From Paracyclopina nana (lineage: Eukaryota > Arthropoda > Copepoda > Cyclopoida > Cyclopettidae): a stretch of DNA of 64,000 nucleotides. Numbering within the stretch: the first letter of the stretch is position 1; the number at the start of each line of letters is the position of its first letter. Positions 1-10,891 of the stretch are shown in pieces. The notes under the pieces are model-generated. The model was given only the letters and a program-made list of their open reading frames with translations, made no database searches and was not told the origin of the DNA. The stretch spans positions 3,286,001-3,350,000 of the forward strand of contig JAGUCH010000005.1 of NCBI GenBank assembly GCA_019096065.1. The letters run 5' to 3'. A program made the position numbers and the translations under genes.

Positions 1-3000
1 AAAGTGTCAACTGCTTACCTTGGATCTGTGCCCGGCTAGGGCCACTCCATCGATGCCACAGCCTTCCGGCATGAAGGCCAATTTTGTCCAACGATCGTCG
101 TCGGTGGTGTTAAAGAACTCCACTTCACGAAGGCCGTCGGCGTGCGCCACAATAATATCCATATTGTGCCCTCTTCGTCTCAGGGATCGTGACCAAGTTC
201 TGCTGCAACAATTTCAAAGGCTAACAACTGTTTCTTCACTTTTGCCTCGAGGAAAAAAAACTCGGTTGACTCGAGGTCAATATTTGAGAGGCTTTAAAAA
301 GGTGGCAGAGAAAATTGCATCGTATGCAGAGCGCGAGATGGAGGCCTAGCACTATATATTGGTTATGCCTTGCTGGAAGTAATTTCAACTTTTTTCCGCG
401 GAAAGTGAACAAAATTGATGGAGCTCTATATTTTTAGCTCTTGTCAGGGTATCTGCGCAAAGTTATGCCATGATGTCAATATTTCAAAATACTACTGCTT
501 CCGTATTTTCTAGAGAGACAATGGATTCAATGACCCGTATATGATTAAGGACTTTTGAACCAAGCTTTATCTTTCATGCCATGTCAAATCCCATCAATGA
601 AAAATGCTTCCTGTGCATTCCATTATGCCCCAGCAAGTAGTAGATATAAAGAAATGCAATTTTTGTGGAGACAGCTCTCTAAAAAGCCTATCTACTCAAG
701 TTTACGGTTTTTAAAAAGTTAATTGCTCGTGGAGGAGGCAAATTTAAGGGCCGGGTGCTAAAAGTGCGAGTCGTTAACCGTTAAAAAGCGGCATGGTTAT
801 ATACACACTTGCTTCTGTTGGCTGCATGATTATATGCCTTGACAGCCTCAGTTTTTCTCGGCGTCCCTTTTGGCCTTCGCATAAGCCGTTTTTCTTGAAC
901 AAAAAATCAGAGAGAAAGCTGCATGAGATTCTACACGCCACTTTTTGTGTGCGCATGTTTATTCCATGCAGATGCCTGATTCTTAATTGAATTATATGAT
1001 GTTTGCAAAATAATGTAAGCCACTTCCTAGGCATAAATAAAGCCTACAAAGCGCACCATCAAAGTTAAAGGGTAGAATTCGTTTTAACCTACTACAGTAC
1101 TGTAGGTAGCTGACGAGCATTGATTTGAGCCATTGTTATGGCAGTCTCGTCGCCGCGGCAATTGTCAAGCCCTGCGGCAAAAGCATCAATTTATTGGGGG
1201 AATTTCTCCAAGTACCTTGAGGCTGTTCTGGAGGCAGTCGAGGCATTTTGATAAGACTCGGTCTGTCGTATGGCCGACTCGAAAAAGGGCGAACTTTCCA
1301 CGACTTGGGTCACGAAAGTAGTCGATAGTTGTGGAAACCGTACAGCCTCCCACAAACGGAGAAGCTCATCGTGGCCAATGATCGAATTCTCGCTGAAACC
1401 AAGAAAAGGTAAACTTTTTTTGCCTTCCTTCGTAATTAGACAAAAGCCTCACTTCTAGCTACTTCTGACCGCGCAAAAAACGCCTTGCCTCGGTTTAGAG
1501 AGCATAAAAAAGCTGTGCTGCCATCTGTTGTCCTCCAAGGTCACCCACGCATGCATTTGAGTATACATAGTACACCACATAATATCGTTTTGTGTCCCTT
1601 GGACTTTTTTGCTTTGCCAGTATCTCCTATGGCATTCTTTGCTTGTTTTTTTCAGATCGGAAACCATTATAAGTAAATGCCCACCAGCTCGCTGCAGGAG
1701 CAGTGGGTAATTTAAGGTGGTGCAAAAAGTGAAACTTTTACTTCCCCCTCTTCCTAGTTCCTCATCTAGTACATCTGCTGCTGCTGCTGTAGTGAGGCAT
1801 TTTTTTTGCGCACAACCTGGAAATATCTCACTTCCTCCTCCTCGGCTCATTATCAGAGCCGAGGCGACCGCAAACATGGTGTTAAAGCCCAAATGGAGCC
1901 AGCAGAGTAGTATCGAATTCCATTTCTACAAATATATGGCCGACTATCATGAGGTCCAATAGTGCCATCCTCGCGAGCGCCCAAGATATAGCATACATAT
2001 ATAGAGACCCTTTACCTATTTTGCAGCCATTTGGCGACGCAGTTGAAAACATTTTCCTCAGTATCAATGACGAGGTCGTCGCTGTCTAGCAGCCTCTGCA
2101 GTTGCGCCTGGTTGAGGAGGCTAATGAAGTCATCGGATGACCTCCAGACGGCCTCAAAGTGGAGCTGAATATAGCGGACGACCTCTTTCTCCAGCCATTC
2201 CAAGTCGAGGCCAAAGTTTCTTGAGGTGGCAATTGCCAAAACTCTGAGGCAGTTAGCCTCGTCGAGGCCGTTTGCGAGGAATCGGCCGCAGGCCTGCAAC
2301 AGACTCGGCAATAATAGGAGGGACGCGGCCTCGAGGAGTGCAATCACATTGTCATTAGTGATGCTAATCTTGCCAGAGTAGAAATAATCGACGAGGGGTA
2401 TCAGAATGGCAGCATCCACGCCTTGGCATACGAGAAAACTTGATGTCAGATACACATTGTTTGGCCAACTTTTCACCTCTTATTTTCCCTAATTGCCAAA
2501 TAATACACAATTCTTGCTGATGCTGCAGTAATTACTGCATCACAAGGACTAGCACAAGAGAGAAAATAGTGCACTTCAAAAGTGCCTAATTATGTTGATA
2601 TAGCTAAAAAGGTGCAATTGCTTTTAAGTACCTTATGAAAGTTGGCCCTAATTCTTGATAGTTTACCTACAAAATTAACAAAATAATGCTGATATTTCCA
2701 ATTTTCAGGCACTTGCAAAACCATTATTTGAATTTTGCCTTCGAAATCGGTCTTGAAGCACCAAAAGACATCCTACAGCAAACTCAAAATTCTCAGTTTC
2801 TCAGTATTTCTCTCCGATATTTTGCCAAAAAATCAAAATCAGCCATAATATGCATACTTGACATCAACAACCAAAATATTGTGTCCACGTTAAAACTCTA
2901 TATTTTTTTACCTGGAAGGCTCAAGCTTCCCAAGTCAGCCTCAAAGAAGCAAGTTTTGAACATGGTTCTAAAGTAGTCTGAGGCCGCCATGAGGACCAGC

Positions 3001-3164
3001 TTGTGAGCCCTTGTCGAGATTTCCTCGGCCATCAGGGTTATGTCCGTCAAAACGTCCTCTTCTCGCAGCTGCGCTAAAATGGCGAATTTTTCGGCAGCAA
3101 AATGAGCCGTCTCCTGATGGTTATGGCAGTAGAAGTCTGGCTGATGGTCGACCTCCTCGTCCAT
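1..3164 (-). CDS. BTB-BACK-Kelch (KLHL-type) protein, 5' part; gene continues past the left edge
   Basis: Proteins of this family are usually substrate adaptors of Cullin-3 ubiquitin ligases: BTB binds Cul3 and Kelch blades bind the substrate. I reconstruct four coding exons at 3164-2912, 2421-2016, 1392-1216 and 202-19, with consistent phases (1, 2, 2, 0), giving 340 residues so far. Exon 1 starts at an ATG and holds most of the BTB domain (LREEDVLTDITL, then YFRTMF). Exon 2 completes BTB (VDYFYSGKI) and starts BACK (LLLPSLLQACGRFL). Exon 3 holds the BACK end (LLRLWEAVRFPQLS). Exon 4 opens the Kelch region after a basic linker (SLRRRGHN), then VEFFN and a paired W and MP. The exon 4 donor at position 18 leads out of the window, so most Kelch repeats are not visible. 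Introns are 490, 623 and 1,013 bases. The family is clear; the exact member is not. Confidence 0.85.
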
Positions 3165-4849
3165 TTCAGCTGCATGTGGTGTTATTTACAGCAGCAGCAG
3201 CACCACTTAAGTAGCATGCATGTAACTATTTACAGAGCAGTTGCCGTTTTTTGGCGGTGAGCCAATTTAGCGTTTTGAGAAAAAACCTCTCTGACTCACA
3301 GGGGAAAGCTGTAAGCTACAGCTTCTATTTTCGGGCTCCTAGTTTATTTTTTGGGATGGATTTGTTCTTTTGATTCCATTTCATCTTCTTACAGCCACTC
3401 CAGAGGAAATGAGAGTTTTTCTTGATGCTGAAATCCTATTAGGCTCCCATTGAAGAAAGGAAAGCTGGCTACAGTGGACGACAGATCATGTCGGAAATTG
3501 ATATTCTGATTTATGGCAGCAAATAAAGGTTTTTGCATGCCTATTGGCTGCACTACCACTTTGCGGTGAATGGGCTGTATATAGATGTTATCAATTTCAA
3601 GCTATGCCTAAAGTTGTCTTTTATGCTCGAGCTGCCGTAATTTATGACTCGAAGCTGCAAAAGCCGAGCCTCTCGAAAATTGAGGCTTTAATTAAGTAAG
3701 AGAGTTGCTGCATATCAGCCTAGCTGGCTGATGTTATTCCCAATGCACTGTAAAAACCTGGGGAAGATCGAGCCGCCTTAAAGCAGTACGTAGTCGCGTC
3801 GTTTTTCACAGAAACTGTATTATTGCTACGAGGAAATTGGTTTGCAAGAGCGAGAAAGCAATTTCTAGTTGGATTAATGGACAATAATGGGCGACACAGC
3901 ATTGCTAATGTTCCTTCGGGACTTGGCGTAAACTGACATTTATTCACTCCAACATACACTTCATCAACAGATATATTGTAGTATATATAGAAACCATTTA
4001 TCAATAGATTGTTGTTGTCACACAAAAAGTTCTCGTCGTACGCATTTCTCGCGTCGAATTCCTCTTTTCGACAATTAGTGCGGACCTTTCAAACTGAAAA
4101 TAGTCGCATACTTTTTTGTGTGCTCGTCGCAGCGACCGAAACTGCCACCATGTACATTGTAATTCCAGGTGGTAGCAATTCCATAACTTTAGTCAACAAG
4201 CATATGAGTGAGGGGATTTTTCATGAGCAGCCTTTGTTTCAGCCCAAAAAAGCATAAACCTACAAAGCAATCCAGGGTTTGAATATGTAAGACAAACAAA
4301 GTACTCATAAAACCAAAGTTTTTGTTGCATAGGGAAGGATGACCATTCGCCAGAGTTGATTGCGCGATTCGCTGTACTGTAAAATTGTAGTGGGGTCTGT
4401 GACTGACAATAAAGGCTGGCCTTTTGCAGAGAAGGCCAATTTCGCATATTAATTGAAGTCTGCTGCTGCGCGCGCGGTCATCGCAAATTGTTGCTGTTGT
4501 CATGCACATAAAGTTTATGTATTTCGGTGTGATGAGTGGTATATGCAGTTGGAGAGAGAGAGAGATATGTAAATCTTCCTTCTATGTTCGTAGCAGTACA
4601 TCTGAAAGCTTGCAGTTATATAGGCTAAATATGTATCGAGCTAGGAAGATGTCATAAACGAATCAAGGCTGCGCGCGCTGTCGAATATTTTGAATGGCAC
4701 TCAAAAGTATTTGTATGTATGCGCATCATGCAAATTCATATTAGGGTCTCTTGGTCGTCCGCTGCGACCTCATCCGAGTGCGCCGGCCTCTTTTTCTTCT
4801 TGCTTGTCACAACATCACCACCACTGCCAGAGGCCGACGGCTTCTTGTG
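3165..4849. other. Intergenic, no gene seen
   Basis: This AT-rich stretch lies between the start of the Kelch gene and the end of the VEGF-like gene, so it should hold the promoter of the first and the 3' UTR of the second. A short GA repeat lies at 4551-4564. The open frames here are short and show no family resemblance. Confidence 0.6.
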
Positions 4850-7246
4850 CTAGCATTGCGTGGACGAGCTCAAGATGGACTTTTTGTCCTCGTCCTCCTC
4901 GTCCTCCTCGTCCTCGGCATCGACCTCGACTCGGAAGTGGTCCACAGTGACGTGGGTGGCAGCCACCATATCCCCTGCTATGCTCTCGATGACTGACTGC
5001 GTATCAGTGGCACCACCACCATTATTGGCCTCAGAGGTCGTCACCGCGTGATTGGCACCCACGTGTTTATTTTGCTGCTGCTGTTGCTGCTGCTGCTGCT
5101 GAATCACATTTTGTTGCTGCTGTAGCTGCTCCTGCTGCAGCTGGAGCTGTTCCTGCTGAAGCTGCTGCTGTTGCCGCAGAATCGCAGCGTCCATCACAAG
5201 GGTAGCCAGGCACTGTTGGAGCAGGTCCTCGTCGTCCAGAAGCTGGCCAATGCTGCCATGATGCAGCTGCCTCGAGTGCGACCTCCGGCGGCCTCGACTC
5301 CGGTCTCGCTGAGGCCGCCGGTGGTCGACGTGATGTTGATGTGGTGGGTAGTGGAAGCTATGCTGGTGTCGGAGGACGCGCGAAGCAGAAGAAGGTTGAG
5401 CAAGTTGAGGGCGGGAGCTACGATGATGCGGCCGCAGGAGCGAGGCATGCACGCAGTCCATGCACATGTGATCAGGTTCACCAGCCAAAATGGCCGCACT
5501 GTCCTCCACCTCGATGACCTCGTTGTACTTGTGGTGCACGTGGACCGTTTCGCGGTTCACAGACACATTCGAGGAGCGGTGGTGGGTTGTAGCACGAGAA
5601 TGAGCCGAGTGGCTGTGGCGACCACCGTGGCCACTGTAGTGACCACCATGGTGGTGGTGGTGGTTGTGCTGAGGCTGGTGAGGTCGGCCTCGATGGTGCA
5701 CTTCGCAGTCTGGCTCCAGCTGACTGGCCTCCAGCTCGGACATGGAGGCTGCCTTGGCCATGCCATTGTTCCGCTCGGACGCGGCTGCCGAGGCCGCGGC
5801 CTCGGCTTCCTTCCGAGACTTGGCTGCAGCTGCCAGCAGAAGGTTCATGATGCTCTTTTCCGGTTGCTGCTGGGGAGTCTCCTTAGTGGTCGCACTGTCC
5901 ATGTTGATAGTGGTCGCATTCTCCAAAACGGCCTTTTTCTTTCTGTTCTCCAGGGTGGAGTAGGCCGGAGAGGTGATGCCTCCATTGCAGGTGAGCAGGG
6001 ACTTGACCTCGAGCTTATTTTGATAGTCTGAATTGTGTTGGCTGGCTTTGACGAGCTTGTTATTATCACACTTGAGGTTGTTACTACTACTACCCGCCTC
6101 GGCCACCCCCACCACCGGGCTTTTGAGGCCGTTGAGCAACAGCTTTCGAGCAATGTCCTTTTCGGGTGAAATCATCGCTTTCTTCGAGTCCGGCGAGGAT
6201 GGCACAATCATGGGTTCTTCGTCGTCCTGGCTGTCATCCGGACCATCATCATTGTTGGCACCGGCCTCGTTGTCAGCGAACAAGTCTTTGGCCATCTTCT
6301 TCGCCTTCTGCCAGTAATACACGGTGGTGGTAGCAAAAACGATCACAAGAAAGGTACACACGCCGATGGCCGTCCAGCCGCTCGTGGACGAGCCTGAGGT
6401 CGACTTGGGCATCACGGCCACGCCCGAGCCCGTCTGGTGGGAGGGATCCGTGCACTCTACGCAGTCGTCGCCGACGCACCCCACTATCGCGGGCTCCACG
6501 TCGTGGCCCGGCCTCAGCTGGACCTTGTGCTTGTGCCGGCCGTGGGTGTGGCCTCGCGTGGCGGTGGGCGTGGCCTCTCCGCTCGCAGAGGCCTCGTGGT
6601 CCACGTTTGGGCCGGGTAGGAGGGTGGGCTCGTCCTCGTGCCTGCAGGTGCAGGTGACTGGGTCCCATAGGCGATCGTCGTAGGTCTCGCACCTGATTTG
6701 GTCCCGGTTGTAGAGCGAGGTATCGCACTCGCAGGCGCAGGTCTCGTTGTTGAACAACGAGGCGTCCATGCAGTGCTCCGGCCTCACGTTCAGACACCTG
6801 CAGCCGCACTCCTCGTGCTCCTCCAGGACGAGCTCCCTGAACTTCTCCTGGACATCGTGGCCCAGGTACTGAGTCTTGATCTGCATTTTGACCTTCTTGT
6901 AGCGGAGCTTCGTGGGCACGCAGGCCACAGGGCTGAGGGCCTCGCTATTGCACAGCCCCTTGCACCGCTGGACGGGCATGAGGTTGGGCTCCTTGTAGCC
7001 CAGGAAAGACACGAGCACCTCCTCCTTCATGCCCGGAAAGGTGACCTTGACCGCAGTCTCGGTCAACTTGCAGGGGTGGTCGTGCTCGATTTTCTTGATC
7101 ACCTCCTCCTTGTACTTGTACTTTCCGCGCGCGTGACGGATCTTCTGCACTCGTGATTTGAGACTGTCGTAGCCCTCTGCGGCCTCGAAAAGCGTTGCTA
7201 AGATGACTGCCAGTATGTACGTCAAATGGCCAAGGTTGAGAAGCAT
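4850..7246 (-). CDS. PDGF/VEGF-family (PVF-like) protein with a transmembrane helix and long repetitive cytoplasmic tail
   Basis: PDGF/VEGF ligands bind receptor tyrosine kinases (PVR in arthropods). The frame is open from 7333, but I choose the ATG at 7246: a signal peptide follows directly (MLLNLGHLTYILAVILATLF) and a possible 3' splice site lies just upstream. Length from there is 798 residues. Numbered from the 7333 Met, the cystine-knot region spans about 88-180, with MPVQRCKGLC, an ACVP and the closing HEECGCRC. A Cys-rich extension runs to about 230 (CACEC, CTCRH). A second Cys cluster lies at 286-294 (CVGDDCVEC). A single helix lies at about 320-341, followed by basic WQKAKKMAK as a stop-transfer signal. 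The remaining 486 residues would be cytoplasmic, with His-rich, Ser/Ala-rich and poly-Gln tracts and an acidic end. No introns interrupt it, unlike its neighbours. The domain call is firm; topology is inferred. Confidence 0.8.
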   Translation of the reverse strand: MLLNLGHLTYILAVILATLFEAAEGYDSLKSRVQKIRHARGKYKYKEEVIKKIEHDHPCKLTETAVKVTFPGMKEEVLVSFLGYKEPNLMPVQRCKGLCNSEALSPVACVPTKLRYKKVKMQIKTQYLGHDVQEKFRELVLEEHEECGCRCLNVRPEHCMDASLFNNETCACECDTSLYNRDQIRCETYDDRLWDPVTCTCRHEDEPTLLPGPNVDHEASASGEATPTATRGHTHGRHKHKVQLRPGHDVEPAIVGCVGDDCVECTDPSHQTGSGVAVMPKSTSGSSTSGWTAIGVCTFLVIVFATTTVYYWQKAKKMAKDLFADNEAGANNDDGPDDSQDDEEPMIVPSSPDSKKAMISPEKDIARKLLLNGLKSPVVGVAEAGSSSNNLKCDNNKLVKASQHNSDYQNKLEVKSLLTCNGGITSPAYSTLENRKKKAVLENATTINMDSATTKETPQQQPEKSIMNLLLAAAAKSRKEAEAAASAAASERNNGMAKAASMSELEASQLEPDCEVHHRGRPHQPQHNHHHHHGGHYSGHGGRHSHSAHSRATTHHRSSNVSVNRETVHVHHKYNEVIEVEDSAAILAGEPDHMCMDCVHASLLRPHHRSSRPQLAQPSSASRVLRHQHSFHYPPHQHHVDHRRPQRDRSRGRRRSHSRQLHHGSIGQLLDDEDLLQQCLATLVMDAAILRQQQQLQQEQLQLQQEQLQQQQNVIQQQQQQQQQQNKHVGANHAVTTSEANNGGGATDTQSVIESIAGDMVAATHVTVDHFRVEVDAEDEEDEEDEDKKSILSSSTQC

Positions 7247-8706
7247 GGTTGCTGCTACTGCTGATGAGATCAAGCTAGAGTTGTGGCTGGTGAAACACAT
7301 GACCTGAAAATGACGCTCATCCGGACCATCCACCTATGCTGGCCGGTATGATCCTCATCTGGTGCTTGCTAATTGCTTCTCAATCAGGGCGGGAAGGGAA
7401 AAAAAGCGACGCTTTCTTCTTCGACCTTAGCTTTGAGCAGACCCCGCGTTGCAGCCTCGGCAGTAGCAGCCTCCACCATGATGGATACGGCCAACTCCAT
7501 CAAGACTGGCCTCGATGAGGTGCGAGAAGATTGGCAGCAACATTTGACGACACCATTCTAGTCAAACTGTACTGCTTTCTCTCTGTTGCGCTGTTTTAGC
7601 TCTTCTGGTCACATTTACTATACCCACCCAAAAAAGGCTGCTTTCACTTTACATTTTGAGCCGCCTGTTCTGCAACCTCACTTCTACTTCTTCTAGGATA
7701 GTTCATAGGCGTCTGTTCACTGCACAGTTAATATTCGCCTTTCTTCACTACTTTGGTAGTGGCATATTCACACCTTGTTTGGCATGTGGAGGAGCTGTGT
7801 GGCACACTGCCTGAAAAGTTGCACACACTTGTAACTTCTTGCATGGACTACTTAAAAAACACTCGAGTATTCTAAAGGCAGTTGAGGCTCTCTTCACGAA
7901 AATTCAAACTTTTGTTTGTTTTGAGCTGGCCTCGCGGAAAAAACCGTCTTCGTCCTCGGCGGCCTCAGCCGCGCGGCCTCCACGTGAAACTTGCTGTAGG
8001 CCTCTTACGACAGCATCGCTGAGGTACAAATACAACCTGCAAGAGAGATCAAGAGTAAGCTGATTTAGAAACTTTGGGAAATTTGCTCGGGTTTTCAAAG
8101 GGAAGTAGCTGAACATAAGCTATATAGCGCGATGCACCTTTTTCGAGAAGAACAATAAAAAAGATATGAGCTACCTCTTCTTCATGGCCAATTTCTCCCA
8201 GGAGTGTGTGCATACTTCTAAGTATACAGTGAGCAGCATTTTCTAGATATTAGTACTGCCAGATATACACATTCTCAACTATACATCGAGCACGGCAGTC
8301 TATCAATAGTATTCTGCTACTGAGCAATAAGAATCTTTTTCATATGAGTTAAAGATGAGTGATGTGCAGTCAAGTCACGCTAACTGTAACGCATTTAGCA
8401 TCACTTGTGCATATTCGAATAAGAGAGAAATCTTTTCTCTTTCCATTCACAGATCTTGACAAACAAGTCCTTTGTTATGATAATGGAAGGGGATGCATTA
8501 CTTGAGCGTGCATAACAACAATGACACTAAAGACAAAAAACAGCCAAGAAAAGGTCAGCGGCCCACAATGCGTGGCCTGTGAGACAGTACACACTCGCGC
8601 TTCTTTGGGCGAAAGAAGATGCAACTTTTCATATGGGTGCCGCAAATAGCAACCAGAACAAGAATGACAGTTCCAGACGGAAAACTCTGAATTCAATCTC
8701 TTATTA
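7247..8706. other. Upstream region of the PVF-like gene, no coding sequence supported
   Basis: There are two more GC-rich patches, about 7380-7540 and 7920-8010, in otherwise AT-rich DNA. They could be untranslated first exons or the promoter of the PVF-like gene on the minus strand, because a 3' splice-like sequence sits just upstream of its ATG near 7256. I could not fix a donor, so this remains a guess. Confidence 0.35.
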
Positions 8707-8905
8707 AGGCCTGGATCAGCTGGTCCTGATTGCAGCGCAATTTCGGTCATAATTTCAGCTGCTGTTTGTAATTGCGCTGCAATTTAAGTGGATCAGCTAC
8801 TACAGATAATTGCAGCGCAATTTCGGCGAGCAAAGCAGCGGCGGAACTTTAACAGTAAAGTCAACCAAACCTTTGCAATTTAAGTTGGCCTAATTTTTGG
8901 CCATA
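8707..8905. mobile_element. Partial copy of MITE family D
   Basis: It begins AGGCCTGGATCAGCTGG and closely matches, in reverse orientation, the right half of the full element at 22611-22991. The shared part includes a repeated core with TTGCAGCGCAATTTCGG and a GCAGCGGCGGAACTTTAA segment. Only one end is present, so it is a truncated copy. A short reading frame across it shares a peptide with one at 22.9 kb purely because the repeat is shared. Confidence 0.7.
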
Positions 8906-9133
8906 TTCATTAAACTAAAATAAATCATGACCAACTCATGCCGAAGGCTGAGCTCAGAGCTAAGATAAAAGACCGGCGGACACGACTGAGAATTTTCGTG
9001 TTCTCGAAATTCCATAATGTGACTTATGAAACGAGCTCACTATATTTCAGACATGTAAAGAAGCGGTTAATACACTTTTTCAGTGGCCATTATGACATCA
9101 ATCTTTTTATTCAGCTAAGCATCAGCAATATTA

Positions 9134-9525
9134 AGGTGGATCCCACAACATTAGGCAGCTAAGCTTAAGCAAAGCAAGGTAACTTTGATTGCATATTTCT
9201 CAGCAACTTCTCATCTGATTCGAACCAAAATTGGTAGGATTCATCAGAGTTGCCTTATAATTGTTGCTGTCAAATTTAGTGCAAATCCGAGGCTGCTAAG
9301 TGGTACCCAATTTCCCTTTGCTTAACCCAGCTTTGCTTTGCTTAAAACCAATCTTTTGAATGTAACCTCGGATTTGGACTGAATTAGGCATGAACAATTA
9401 TGAGGCAACTCTGATGAATCCTACCAATTTTGGTTCGAATCAGTTGAGAGGTTGCTGAGAAATTCGCAATCAAAGTTACTTTGCCTTTGCTTAAGCTTAG
9501 CTGCCTAATGTTGTGGGATCCACCT
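9134..9525. mobile_element. MITE with long terminal inverted repeats and TTA target duplication
   Basis: The two ends are inverted copies of about 165 bases, starting AGGTGGATCCCACAACATTA and ending with its complement; only a short unique centre separates them. TTA lies directly outside both ends (9131-9133 and 9526-9528), giving a clean 3-bp target site duplication. TTA is one of the preferred targets of PIF/Harbinger transposases, so that superfamily is a reasonable guess. No protein is encoded. Confidence 0.85.
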
Positions 9526-10891
9526 TTAGTTAGCAAACTAAAATTATCTCAACCAAAAAAAGTAGATTAGTCTTGAAATAAATCTGAAGAATGGGCTTAA
9601 CCGAGCCATCATCATGAGTAGGCAGAATGACCTGGACACCAAAACATTGCGAGAAGCTAGAAATTTACGGCTCTTGGGAGTGCAATGGCAAATTGACCGT
9701 GCTTTCGCATTCATCATTTGCATGAGCAGCAGCAGCTTCAAGGGAGTTCCTTTGCACAGCAGTGGGCCATAACTTTTCATTAAGATTGCCCTGGCTAAAA
9801 CCACGGTAGGACAAAGTTTCCTCTCAAGTCCCACCACTGTCTTATCTAGCCGTACATCTTTCAATTTCACGCGTAGCAGAAGAACGGCCATTAGAAAGCG
9901 AAGTAAAAGCTCTCTTATACATTATTGCGTCAACCAAAAATGCGCGCCTCTAAATTGCGGAAATCGTTATTTATGGTCACTTTTCCGCTAGTGAAACATG
10001 ACTTTGGTATATCCATTGCGCACACTAACTTTATGGGAGCATTGATGTTCTAAGGACACGAGACGTTTAAAATAGATTTTTTTTCTTCAGAGAAATTTTT
10101 CTTATGGTGTCAATAGGGCGTTCTCATATTGGACTTTAGCTTACCAAAACCTGATTTTGGTTAACCAAAAACTGGTTTTAGTAAAGCTCTATGTAGTGGC
10201 TACCTACCGAAAACTGGTTTTTGGTTAACCAAAATCAGGTTTTGGTAAGCTAAAGTCCAATATCCCCACTAAATGTTTTCTAATGAAATGGGCTGAGATT
10301 GCAAAGAGAACATGTTTCTGAAACGCTACCTGTATGCTTCTAATCTCGATCTAAGGTGTCAAAACAGGCTGAGATTAGGAAAGTGAAAATGACATTTTTT
10401 GGACTGTTAGCAACCTATTAGGTAAGACGAAAAATAAGTTGTTTACAAAGAACAGACAGCTTAAAGGCAGGTTTAGGTCGTCATTCAAAATTTGTAAAAT
10501 TCGCGCACTTATCTGATATCAGACCTGTGTCTAATTTTTTGTTATGCTTACAGGTACCGTCCTTTTGGGCTGCAGTTCGGCCCTGGGCCCTGGTTCGGCA
10601 CCCGCTTTGGGCCCACGATGCCTTCAAGCCATGCATTCAGCCATTGACCCTGATTGTGCATTTGAAAGGATGAATTATGAATGTACTTTAACATGTCATA
10701 CTGTTTATTTTCACATGAATAGCATATTCCAAAACTAGAAATTGTTCTTATATCGCCGTTGCAAAGATCTTGAATTTATATACAAATTGTTGAGCCATGC
10801 AAAATGAAAATGCAAAGAAGAAATGGCTGATCAATTGCACACGTCGTATCACTAGAAATTTTCTTCATGTGAGCCTCATTTTCATACGAAT

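Noticed and set aside
5171..6031. 286-codon plus-strand frame opposite the PVF-like gene
   Set aside because: It is the antisense of the GC-rich, repetitive tail region; its Val/Leu/Arg runs mirror His and Gln codons on the other strand, and it has no family resemblance.
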